Assembly (NCBI GenBank): GCA_019236485.1
Contig: JAFAIY010000444.1
Span: 1-6,342, forward strand
DNA from: Comamonas sp.
GTDB lineage: Bacteria; Pseudomonadota; Gammaproteobacteria; Burkholderiales; Burkholderiaceae_C
DNA: 6,342 nt
Reading direction: 5' to 3'
Under the pieces are notes generated by a model that did no database searches, had not been told where the DNA came from, and worked only from the letters and a program-made list of their open reading frames with translations. Shown piece after piece: positions 1 through 5,835 of this stretch (position 1 is the first letter of the stretch; the number at the start of each line of letters is the position of its first letter). Both the position numbers and the translations under genes were made by a program.

Positions 1-485
1 GGTTTGGGCTCTGCCAGCGCCGCGCCCGCAAAGCCCTGCTGGCGCCAGGCCTCGAACACCGTGACGGCCACGGCATTGGACAGGTTCAGGCTGCGCTGGG
101 AGGGCAGCATGGGCAGGCGCAGGCGCTGCTCATCGGGAAACTGGGCGCGCACATCGGGCGGCAGACCCTTGCTTTCCGAGCCGAACACCAGCCAGTCGCC
201 GGGCTGAAAGCCGATCTCATGCGCGGGGCGGCTGCTGTGGGTGGTCATGGCGAACATGCGCTCCCTCCGGGGCTGGCAGGTCTGGAGGAAAGCTTCCCAG
301 TTCGCATGGCGGGCCACGGCCGCGTACTCGTGGTAGTCCAGACCGGCACGGCGCATATGGCGGTCTTCCATGGAAAAGCCCAGCGGCTCTATCAGATGCA
401 GGCTGCAGCCGGTGTTGGCCGCCAGACGGATGACATTGCCCGTGTTGGGTGGGATCTCGGGCGCCACAAGAACGATATGAAACAT
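1..485 (-). CDS. trmL: tRNA (cytidine(34)-2'-O)-methyltransferase TrmL, 3' end off the left edge
   Basis: A SPOUT-family methyltransferase that, by family knowledge, 2'-O-methylates the wobble nucleotide 34 of certain leucine tRNAs using SAM. The window shows 161 complete codons, and E. coli TrmL is about 157 residues, so little more than the stop should be missing. Visible signatures are the N-terminal PEIPPNTGN (residues 9-17), RRAGLDYHEY (45-54), the SAM-loop motif FGSESKGLP (101-109), and the C-terminal SPOUT knot segment around LPMLPSQRSLNLSNAVAV (124-141) followed by FEAWRQ. The ATG at 485 is forced: an in-frame TAG lies three codons upstream (492-494), and no other start lies between. 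No clear Shine-Dalgarno precedes it. It follows comF on the same strand after 71 bp and may be co-transcribed with it. The family call is secure; the exact tRNA substrates are inferred from homologues. Confidence 0.96.
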   Translation of the reverse strand, partial: MFHIVLVAPEIPPNTGNVIRLAANTGCSLHLIEPLGFSMEDRHMRRAGLDYHEYAAVARHANWEAFLQTCQPRRERMFAMTTHSSRPAHEIGFQPGDWLVFGSESKGLPPDVRAQFPDEQRLRLPMLPSQRSLNLSNAVAVTVFEAWRQQGFAGAALAEPK

Positions 486-556
486 GGGGCGCTATTGTGC
501 GGTCATGGTGTCTGACACGCTGCCGGCGCCCGCAGTTCCAGACTGGTGGATATGGA

Positions 557-1321
557 TCAAGGCGTGCGCGCCAGCACCAGAGCCGCGACCGAAGCCGCGC
601 CTGCGGCCAGCAGGCAGTCGGCCAGCGCATCCAGCGTGGCGCCCGTGGTCATCACATCGTCGAGCAGCAGCAGGTGGCGGCCCGCAAGCCGGGACTGCTG
701 CGCCGGCTGCACGGCAAAGACCCCGCGCAACTGGCGCAGCCGCTGGGCCCGGCTGGACGCGTGCTGGGGCAGGTCCAGGTGTCTGCGCCGCAGCGCATGG
801 GCCAGCAGCGGCGGGCCGTTCTGCGTCTGCTGCAGCATGGCGCGTGCGAGCAGGCCGCTGTGATCGAAGCCGCGCTCGCGCAGGCGGGCGTCGGAGGCCG
901 GCACCGGCAGCAGCGCGTCGCAGGCTTGCAGCTGCTCGCGAACTTCGGGGTGCTCGGCCAACAGCCGGCCCAGACTGCGCGCCAGGCCCAGATCGGCGCG
1001 GAACTTGTAGCGCGTGATGAGCTCCTGCCAGGGATAGCCATAGTCCAGCACGGCTGTGCAGCGGCTGAGCCTGGGAGCTTGCCGCAGGCAGGCGCCGCAA
1101 CTGGTCGCGGGCGCGGGCAGCGGCATGGCGCAGGTCCGGCAGCGCGGGGTCATGGGAGCCCAGCGCGCCCGGCAGTCGGCGCAGATGCGCGGGCCAGGCC
1201 AGCGACCGCAGACCGCGCATTGGCTGGGCAGCCGGTCCAGCCAGAGATTGCGCTGCTGGCGCAGGCGCGAAAGCCATGTCGCATGAAGGTCGGGCATGGA
1301 GTCAATATACTCGCGCCGCAT
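557..1321 (-). CDS. comF: ComF/GntX-family phosphoribosyltransferase-fold protein
   Basis: A protein of 254 residues, the usual length for the ComF family, whose members are linked to DNA uptake in competent bacteria; the biochemical role is not well defined. The N-terminus has a cysteine-rich zinc-ribbon-like part with CxxC pairs (C35/C38, C47/C50, C61/C64, C75/C78). A middle segment carries YKFRAD (105-110) and the family's RERGFDHS (148-155). The C-terminus has the phosphoribosyltransferase PRPP-loop signature LLLLDDVMTTGATL (217-230), with the acidic pair D221-D222. The start at 1321 is chosen because AAGGAG lies four bases upstream. An in-frame ATG at 1378 has no such site and would overlap the divergent gene, and one at 1297 also lacks a site. 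It is divergent from the BioC-like gene and upstream of trmL. PRPP-dependent catalysis is not proven for the family, so the function is stated only at family level. Confidence 0.93.
   Translation of the reverse strand: MRREYIDSMPDLHATWLSRLRQQRNLWLDRLPSQCAVCGRWPGPRICADCRARWAPMTPRCRTCAMPLPAPATSCGACLRQAPRLSRCTAVLDYGYPWQELITRYKFRADLGLARSLGRLLAEHPEVREQLQACDALLPVPASDARLRERGFDHSGLLARAMLQQTQNGPPLLAHALRRRHLDLPQHASSRAQRLRQLRGVFAVQPAQQSRLAGRHLLLLDDVMTTGATLDALADCLLAAGAASVAALVLARTP
1283..1311 (+). promoter_or_regulatory. Possible sigma-70 promoter for the BioC-like gene
   Basis: TATACT (1306-1311) matches the -10 consensus at five of six positions. With exactly 17 bp spacing, ATGAAG (1283-1288) is a weak -35 with three matches. 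It lies inside the start of divergent comF and would give a leader of about 60 bases before the ATG at 1377. Seen as a motif match only; activity is inferred. Confidence 0.3.
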
Positions 1322-1325
1322 TGTT

Positions 1326-1332
1326 CTCCTTT
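1326..1332 (-). promoter_or_regulatory. Ribosome binding site that fixes the comF start
   Basis: On the minus strand AAAGGAG ends four bases before the ATG at 1321. It is the only strong Shine-Dalgarno near the candidate comF starts, and so decides between 1378, 1321 and 1297. Confidence 0.75.
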
Positions 1333-1376
1333 CAGGCAGGTGCTGTGTAGCGCCGAGTCCTGCACCCTGTTTGCCC

Positions 1377-2285
1377 ATGTCTCACGCTCTGCCTCCCACC
1401 ATCGATCCTGTAGCAGCCAACCATTGGCATGCGGCCGCTCCGGCCGAATCGCCGTGGTTGCACGAGGAGGTGGCCAGGCGCATGCAGCAGCGCCTGGACT
1501 GGATCGTCAAGCCACCTAACCACTGGTGCCATTGGGAGCCCGTGCGCGGCGGCATGGAGGCCCACGAGCTGCTGCGCGAACGCTATCCGCAGGCCGAATG
1601 CACGATTTATGAGCCGGTGGCGCAGCGCCGGGCCGAGGCCCAGGAAAAGCTGACCAGCCGCTGGTGGCAGCTGGCGCGCTGGAAGGGCGCCGGCGTGCAG
1701 GTGGCCGAGCCAGCAGAAGCCAGCCAGGACATGCTGTGGGCGAATATGCTGCTGCACACGGCGACCGATCCCCAGACCCTGATAGAGAGCTGGCACAAGG
1801 CGCTCAAGGTCGACGGCTATGTGATGTTCTCCGGCCTGGGGCCGGACACGGTCCAGCAGCTGCACCAGCTGTATGCGGAACTGGGCTGGGGTCCGGCGGG
1901 TCAGGCCTTCACCGACATGCATGACTGGGGCGATATGCTGGTGCATTCTGGCTTTGCCGAGCCTGTGATGGACATGGAGCGCATCACCCTGACCTTTGCC
2001 ACGCCCGAGCGCCTGCTGCAGGAGCTGCGCGAGCTGGGCCGCAATCTGCATCCCGCACGCTTTGCGGGTCTGCGTGGCCGCGGCTGGAAGGCCGAGCTGC
2101 TGAGCCAGATGGCGCAGCGCTGGGCCGACAAGCAGGCCGACGGCCAGCTGTCCCTGACCTTTGAAATCGTCTACGGTCATGCCTACAAGCCCCAGCCCAA
2201 GGTGCGCCTGGAGGCCAGCAGCTCGGTGTCGCTGCAGGACATGAAGGCCATGCTCAAGCAGCCGCGCAACACGGGTTTGCGATAG
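1377..2285 (+). CDS. BioC-like methyltransferase-family protein with unrecognisable SAM motif I
   Basis: A 302-residue protein whose layout resembles BioC, the malonyl-ACP O-methyltransferase that starts pimelate synthesis for biotin. BioC-like segments are RERYPQAECTIYEP (67-80), where the glutamate sits at the end of strand 2; DMLWANMLLHT (118-128); FSGLGPDTVQQL (151-162); FTDMHDWGDMLVHSGFAEPV (178-197); and the late TFEIVYGHAY (261-270). What is odd is the region where the VLDLGCGTG-type SAM loop belongs (about 48-58): it reads NHWCHWEPVRG and has no GxGxG. The enzyme may therefore have a modified cofactor site, or have lost or changed activity. The start at 1377 is preferred over the in-frame ATG at 1296, which overlaps comF and has no ribosome site, although the site before 1377 is also weak. 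Relatives of this kind have been annotated as 'biotin synthase' or as SAM methyltransferase. Assignment as true BioC is uncertain, so no symbol is given. Confidence 0.82.
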   Translation: MSHALPPTIDPVAANHWHAAAPAESPWLHEEVARRMQQRLDWIVKPPNHWCHWEPVRGGMEAHELLRERYPQAECTIYEPVAQRRAEAQEKLTSRWWQLARWKGAGVQVAEPAEASQDMLWANMLLHTATDPQTLIESWHKALKVDGYVMFSGLGPDTVQQLHQLYAELGWGPAGQAFTDMHDWGDMLVHSGFAEPVMDMERITLTFATPERLLQELRELGRNLHPARFAGLRGRGWKAELLSQMAQRWADKQADGQLSLTFEIVYGHAYKPQPKVRLEASSSVSLQDMKAMLKQPRNTGLR

Positions 2286-2307
2286 CCCGAATGTCGTTTT
2301 CCTGTCA

Positions 2308-2334
2308 TTGATTTAACACGAAGCTGCCTACAAT
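2308..2334 (+). promoter_or_regulatory. Possible promoter TTGATT-15-TACAAT
   Basis: TTGATT (2308-2313) and TACAAT (2329-2334) match the sigma-70 boxes at four and five positions, with a shorter than ideal 15-bp spacer. The A+T-rich setting stands out from its surroundings. A start near 2341 would give either a leader of about 470 bases for coxB or a separate small RNA beginning just before the first hairpin. Motif evidence only. Confidence 0.35.
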
Positions 2335-2366
2335 TTCCCCAAGGTCTTCGATAGATGACAGCCATT

Positions 2367-2393
2367 CCTGCGGGCTTCTCTCCAGCCCGCAGG
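2367..2393 (+). repeat. Perfect 9-bp inverted repeat (hairpin)
   Basis: CCTGCGGGC and GCCCGCAGG pair perfectly around a nine-base loop, 81 bases after the stop of the BioC-like gene. No U-run follows on either strand, so it is not a classical rho-independent terminator. It may stabilise the 3' end of that transcript or form part of a leader or small RNA. Confidence 0.7.
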
Positions 2394-2406
2394 ACACAAG
2401 ACAGGA

Positions 2407-2421
2407 GCGGCCTCAGGCCGC
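2407..2421 (+). repeat. Perfect short GC-rich hairpin
   Basis: GCGGCC and GGCCGC pair around TCA, and the palindrome extends one more base pair inward. It stands 13 bases after the larger hairpin and just before the purine-rich AGGGGAG. Role unknown; tandem hairpins of this kind occur in leaders, transcript ends and small RNAs. Confidence 0.55.
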
Positions 2422-2639
2422 CAGGGGAGATATCGGGTGTATCGCTTTGCCAAGGGGACTGGCCAGCGGATTCAAGAGCGGCCGGTTCGCGAGTTTGATC
2501 ATCACCACCAGCCCGTCCCGGGCTGCGCCGCTGCATCCTCGCGCCCTGCGCCGGTCAAGGGGTGCGGCCCTCGTCCTCTTTCTCCTTTGCTTTTCGTCCC
2601 GCTTGCGGGGCCGGTTTCGGTCGCGTCCGGCTTCGGCCG

Positions 2640-2668
2640 CTGGCATGGGTTTTCGGTACAGGTATTAG
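2640..2668 (+). promoter_or_regulatory. Weak candidate proximal promoter for coxB
   Basis: CTGGCA (2640-2645) and TATTAG (2663-2668) each match four of six sigma-70 positions, with the ideal 17-bp spacing. A start near 2675 would give a leader of about 140 bases. In G+C-rich DNA such matches are frequent, so this is tentative. Confidence 0.22.
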
Positions 2669-2729
2669 TGAATGCGCGCAGACATTGCTATCAATCTTTG
2701 GGGCATGCTGCGGTGTAGTTCGCGGGTAG

Positions 2730-2742
2730 TGTGAGTCTCACA
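2730..2742. promoter_or_regulatory. Perfect dyad, candidate operator before coxB
   Basis: TGTGAG and CTCACA form a perfect six-base dyad around a single T, 71 bp before the coxB ATG. Size and symmetry suit a dimeric regulator, but I recognise no specific regulator and chance cannot be excluded. Confidence 0.3.
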
Positions 2743-2813
2743 GTCTTCCGGCCAGCCGGTGCGAAAGCCAGTGAGCGAGTGGACAAACTAAGGCTTAGAG
2801 GTAAGTGAAAACG

Positions 2814-4013
2814 ATGAAAAGTATTTCCACCAAGCTGGTTTCCTGGAGTTTGGCCTTGGCAGCATGGGGTAGTTCCGTGGCGCATGCGGCGCAGGATCTG
2901 CCGGGAGGACCTGCCGTCAATCAGTTGAATCTGCACCCGCCGGTCACGCGCATCGCCGTGGAGCAGCACTTTCTGCACTGGATGATGCTTGTCATCTGCA
3001 CGCTGATCTTCCTCGGCGTGTTCGGCGTGATGTTCTATTCCATCTGGAAACACCGCAAGTCCCAGGGCGCCCAGGCCGCGAACTTCCATGAGTCGGTCAA
3101 GGTGGAGATCGCCTGGACCGTCGTGCCCTTCATCATCGTGGTGCTCATGGCCTTGCCGGCCACCAAGGTGCTGGTGGCGCAGAAGGACACGACGAATGCC
3201 GATCTGACCGTCAAGGTCACGGGCTACCAGTGGAAATGGGGCTATGACTACATCAACGGCGAAGGCGAAGGCCTGAGCTATATCTCGACCCTGGACACGG
3301 CCCAGCGCCAGATGTCCAACAGCGGCGATGTGAGCAACGCGCCCAGCGACTATCTGCTCAAGGTCGATCAGCCGCTGGTGGTGCCGATCAACAAGAAGGT
3401 GCGCGTGATCACCACGGCCAACGATGTGATCCATTCCTTCATGGTGCCGGCCTTCGGCATCAAGCAGGACGCGATTCCGGGCTTTGTGCGCGACACCTGG
3501 TTCAAGGCCGAAAAAGCCGGCGACTACTACGGCCAGTGCGCCGAGCTCTGCGGCAAGGAACATGCCTACATGCCCATCCATGTGAAAGTGCTGTCCGCCG
3601 CCGATTACACGGCCTGGGTCGAGACCGAAAGGAAGAAGGTAGCCGCCAAGCAGGACGATCCCAACAAGGTCTGGGTCATGGCCGATCTGCTGGCGCGCGG
3701 CGAGAAGGTCTATGCGGCCAACTGCGCGGCCTGCCACCAGGCCAACGGCAAGGGTGCCGGCCCCATCAAGCCGCTGGACGGCAGCGCCGTCGTCCAGGGC
3801 GCGCCCGCCGAGATGATGCACGCGGTGCTCGAGGGCCGCGCCAACGGCGCCATGCCTTCGTGGAAGCAGCTCAGCGACACCGAGCTGGCGGCCGTGGTGA
3901 CCTTTGCCAAGAACCACTGGAGCAACCAGACCGGGCAGCTGGTCCAGCCCGCGCAGTTCGTTGCGGCGCGCGCCGGCAAGTTCCCCGAGGGCGGCGCAGC
4001 CGCTGCGCAGTAA
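2814..4013 (+). CDS. coxB: Cytochrome c oxidase subunit II with fused cytochrome c (caa3 type)
   Basis: Electron-entry subunit of an aa3/caa3 oxidase in the cytoplasmic membrane, 399 residues. A signal peptide with likely cleavage after AHA (residue 25) is followed by two membrane spans (about 54-78 and 99-121). The cupredoxin domain has the aromatic patch YQWKWGYDY (138-146). Its CuA ligands are H207, C242, E244 (by backbone), C246, H250 and M253. A C-terminal class I cytochrome c domain (about 292-370) carries the heme site CAACH (304-308) and likely axial M347 in AMPSW, so heme is covalently attached in the periplasm. The tail is alanine/glycine-rich. ATG 2814 is chosen; AGAGGT lies 11 bases upstream, a little far. 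A GTG at 2805 would add three residues but sits only two bases from that site. First gene of the operon, with ctaD 35 bp downstream. Confidence 0.97.
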   Translation: MKSISTKLVSWSLALAAWGSSVAHAAQDLPGGPAVNQLNLHPPVTRIAVEQHFLHWMMLVICTLIFLGVFGVMFYSIWKHRKSQGAQAANFHESVKVEIAWTVVPFIIVVLMALPATKVLVAQKDTTNADLTVKVTGYQWKWGYDYINGEGEGLSYISTLDTAQRQMSNSGDVSNAPSDYLLKVDQPLVVPINKKVRVITTANDVIHSFMVPAFGIKQDAIPGFVRDTWFKAEKAGDYYGQCAELCGKEHAYMPIHVKVLSAADYTAWVETERKKVAAKQDDPNKVWVMADLLARGEKVYAANCAACHQANGKGAGPIKPLDGSAVVQGAPAEMMHAVLEGRANGAMPSWKQLSDTELAAVVTFAKNHWSNQTGQLVQPAQFVAARAGKFPEGGAAAAQ

Positions 4014-4048
4014 GTGTCTGGAACCGATGATCGACTGGAGTTAAGACT

Positions 4049-5683
4049 ATGAGCGCCGTACTTCCTCCCATCCAGACGCCTGCGGATCACGGGCATGGGC
4101 ATGACGACCACCAGCACGCTCCTGCGGGCTGGCGTCGCTGGCTGTTCGCCACCAACCACAAGGACATCGGCACGATGTACCTGCTGTTCTCCTTCACCAT
4201 GCTGATGGTGGGGGGCGTGCTGGCCATGCTGATCCGCGCCGAGCTGTTCCAGCCCGGGCTGCAGATCGTCAACCCCGAGCTGTTCAACCAGCTGACCACC
4301 ATGCACGGCCTGATCATGGTGTTCGGCGCCATCATGCCGGCCTTCGTGGGCTTTGCGAACTGGATGCTGCCGCTGCAGATCGGCGCCTCCGACATGGCGT
4401 TCGCGCGCATGAACAACTTCAGCTTCTGGCTGCTGATTCCCGCGGGCATCATGCTGGTGAGCTCGTTCTTCATGCCCGGCGGCGCTCCGGCCGCGGGCTG
4501 GACGCTGTATGCGCCGCTGACGCTGCAGATGGGCCCATCGATGGACACCAGCATCTTCGCCATGCACATCATGGGCGCGAGCTCCATCATGGGCGCGATC
4601 AACATCATCGTGACCATTCTGAACATGCGCGCTCCGGGCATGACGCTGATGAAGATGCCGCTGTTCGCCTGGACCTGGCTGATCACCGCCTATCTGCTGA
4701 TCGCCGTGATGCCCGTGCTGGCTGGCGCCATCACCATGACGCTGACGGACCGCCATTTCGGCACCAGCTTCTTTAACCCCGCGGGCGGCGGCGATCCCGT
4801 GATGTACCAGCATATCTTTTGGTTCTTCGGCCACCCCGAGGTCTACATCATGATCCTGCCGGCCTTCGGCATCGTGAGCCAGATCGTGCCGGCCTTCAGC
4901 CGCAAGCGGCTGTTCGGCTACACCTCCATGGTGTATGCGGTGGCGGCCATCGCCATCCTGTCCTTCATCGTCTGGGCCCACCATATGTTCACCACCGGCA
5001 TGCCGGTCACGGGCCAGCTGTTCTTCATGTACGCGACCATGCTGATCTCCGTGCCCACGGCCGTGAAGGTCTTCAACTGGACGGCCACCATGTGGCGCGG
5101 CTCGCTGTCGTTCGAGACTCCCATGCTGTTTGCGGTGGGCTTCATCTTCGTGTTCACCATGGGCGGCTTCACGGGACTGATCCTGTCCATGGCGCCCATC
5201 GACATCCAGCTGCAGGACACCTATTACGTGGTGGCGCATTTCCACTATGTGCTGGTGGCGGGTTCGCTGTTCGCGATGTTCGCGGGCTACTACTACTGGT
5301 CGCCCAAGTGGATGGGCGTGATGTATTCCGAGACCCGCGGCCGCATCCATTTCTGGGGTTCGCTGATCTTCTTCAACGTCACCTTCTTCCCCATGCACTT
5401 CCTGGGCCTGGCCGGCATGCCGCGCCGCTATGCCGACTACCCCATGCAGTTCGCCGACTTCAATATGGTGGCCTCGATAGGCGCCTTCGGCTTCGGCCTG
5501 ATGCAGGTGTACTTCTTCGTCTTCGTGGTCTGGCCCGCGATGCGCGGCCATGGCGAGAAAGCGCCGCAAAAGCCCTGGGAAGCCGCCGAGGGACTGGAAT
5601 GGGAAGTGGCTTCGCCCGCACCCTTCCATACCTTCACCACGCCGCCCAAGCTCGACGAAACCGCGACCAAGGTGATTGGCTGA
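4049..5683 (+). CDS. ctaD: Cytochrome c oxidase subunit I (A-type heme-copper oxidase)
   Basis: Catalytic proton-pumping subunit, 544 residues, a normal length for the roughly 12-helix core. Heme a ligands are H86 (in [10 protein letters not shown]) and H399; the heme a3 ligand is H397 (in VVAHFHYVL). CuB ligands are H262 with the cross-linking Y266 in GHPEVY, plus H311 and H312. D115 in [10 protein letters not shown] marks the D channel entrance, E264 its inner glutamate, and K340 in AVKVFNW the K channel, so this is a complete type A1 enzyme expected to pump protons. The arginine pair R459-R460 near the heme propionates is present. The N-terminus before the first helix is His-rich (six of residues 14-23 are H or D/H mixed, in [11 protein letters not shown]). 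The ATG follows GGAG (4037-4040) with eight bases spacing. It lies between coxB and a 36-codon membrane gene; CoxB partners it in the complex. Confidence 0.98.
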   Translation: MSAVLPPIQTPADHGHGHDDHQHAPAGWRRWLFATNHKDIGTMYLLFSFTMLMVGGVLAMLIRAELFQPGLQIVNPELFNQLTTMHGLIMVFGAIMPAFVGFANWMLPLQIGASDMAFARMNNFSFWLLIPAGIMLVSSFFMPGGAPAAGWTLYAPLTLQMGPSMDTSIFAMHIMGASSIMGAINIIVTILNMRAPGMTLMKMPLFAWTWLITAYLLIAVMPVLAGAITMTLTDRHFGTSFFNPAGGGDPVMYQHIFWFFGHPEVYIMILPAFGIVSQIVPAFSRKRLFGYTSMVYAVAAIAILSFIVWAHHMFTTGMPVTGQLFFMYATMLISVPTAVKVFNWTATMWRGSLSFETPMLFAVGFIFVFTMGGFTGLILSMAPIDIQLQDTYYVVAHFHYVLVAGSLFAMFAGYYYWSPKWMGVMYSETRGRIHFWGSLIFFNVTFFPMHFLGLAGMPRRYADYPMQFADFNMVASIGAFGFGLMQVYFFVFVVWPAMRGHGEKAPQKPWEAAEGLEWEVASPAPFHTFTTPPKLDETATKVIG

Positions 5684-5696
5684 ACAGGAGGCATCC

Positions 5697-5807
5697 ATGA
5701 GCACGCAAGAGCAGCGCAGGGCGAATCGGCGACTGGGCCTGATCCTGGCCTCCACGGCGCTGGTGTTCTTTATCGGCTTTATGGTGAAGATGGCCTGGCT
5801 GCGCTGA
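5697..5807 (+). CDS. Small single-span cytochrome oxidase assembly-type protein
   Basis: A 36-codon gene that is easy to miss. It encodes a basic, Gln/Arg-rich start (STQEQRRANRRLG) followed by one hydrophobic helix (about residues 14-32, LGLILASTALVFFIGFMVKM) and a short end, AWLR. The positive N-terminal side suggests the N-terminus stays in the cytoplasm. AGGAGG (5686-5691) sits five bases before the ATG, the best ribosome site of the operon. The gene is 13 bp after ctaD and 28 bp before ctaG, so translation looks real. Tiny ORFs in this position in Burkholderiales are annotated as cytochrome oxidase small assembly protein. That name rests on context and topology; no biochemical role can be read from the sequence. 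Alternatively it could be a small structural subunit. Confidence 0.85.
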   Translation: MSTQEQRRANRRLGLILASTALVFFIGFMVKMAWLR

Positions 5808-5823
5808 TGCGCTCGCAGGCATA

Positions 5824-5830
5824 GAGGAGG
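5824..5830 (+). promoter_or_regulatory. Ribosome binding site that decides the GTG start of ctaG
   Basis: GAGGAGG ends five bases before GTG 5836. The ATG at 5834 is followed directly by TGA and cannot be the gene start, and the next in-frame ATG (5863) has no comparable site. Confidence 0.75.
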
Positions 5831-5835
5831 CGGAT

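Larger units (their letters stand above)
2286..2813. other. 528-bp region without a convincing gene, upstream of the oxidase operon
   Basis: No reading frame here has the strong third-position G/C bias of the neighbouring genes or a recognisable protein family. It contains a candidate promoter near the left end, two perfect hairpins (2367-2393 and 2407-2421), a pyrimidine-rich run (about 2565-2600), a small UUCG-loop hairpin (2628-2639) and a perfect dyad (2730-2742). Close to coxB are two further short dyads (2748-2759 and 2788-2798). It most likely holds the 3' end of the BioC-like transcript and the promoter and leader of coxB; a small RNA is possible. One 93-codon frame at 2437-2718 starts with GTG behind AGGGGAG, but its codon use is unlike a gene of this genome. 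Confidence 0.7.

Noticed and set aside
492..1277. 261-codon minus-strand frame overlapping comF
   Set aside because: It is the alternative frame of comF and is Ala/Arg/Pro-rich with no motif.
449..1519. 356-codon plus-strand frame opposite comF
   Set aside because: It is antisense to comF with complete zinc-ribbon and phosphoribosyltransferase motifs, and spans the divergent start region; composition is that of a shadow.
2367..2393. Rho-independent terminator after the BioC-like gene
   Set aside because: The stem is perfect, but no run of T follows on either strand; it is kept only as a hairpin.
2491..2502. GAGTTTGATCAT, identical to a stretch near the 5' end of 16S rRNA
   Set aside because: The match stops after 12 bases and neither flank resembles rRNA, so it is a chance identity.
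2413..2646. 77-codon minus-strand frame in the coxB leader
   Set aside because: No ribosome site precedes it, the first half is Arg/Lys-rich low complexity, and no family is recognisable.
2691..3917. 408-codon minus-strand frame opposite coxB
   Set aside because: It mirrors the codon bias of coxB and has no recognisable domain; the sense gene explains the openness.
3710..5755. 681-codon open frame on the minus strand across ctaD and the end of coxB
   Set aside because: It is the antisense shadow of highly G/C-biased genes. Its product is His/Gly/Asp/Gln-rich low-complexity sequence with no family signature, whereas the plus strand carries unmistakable oxidase motifs.
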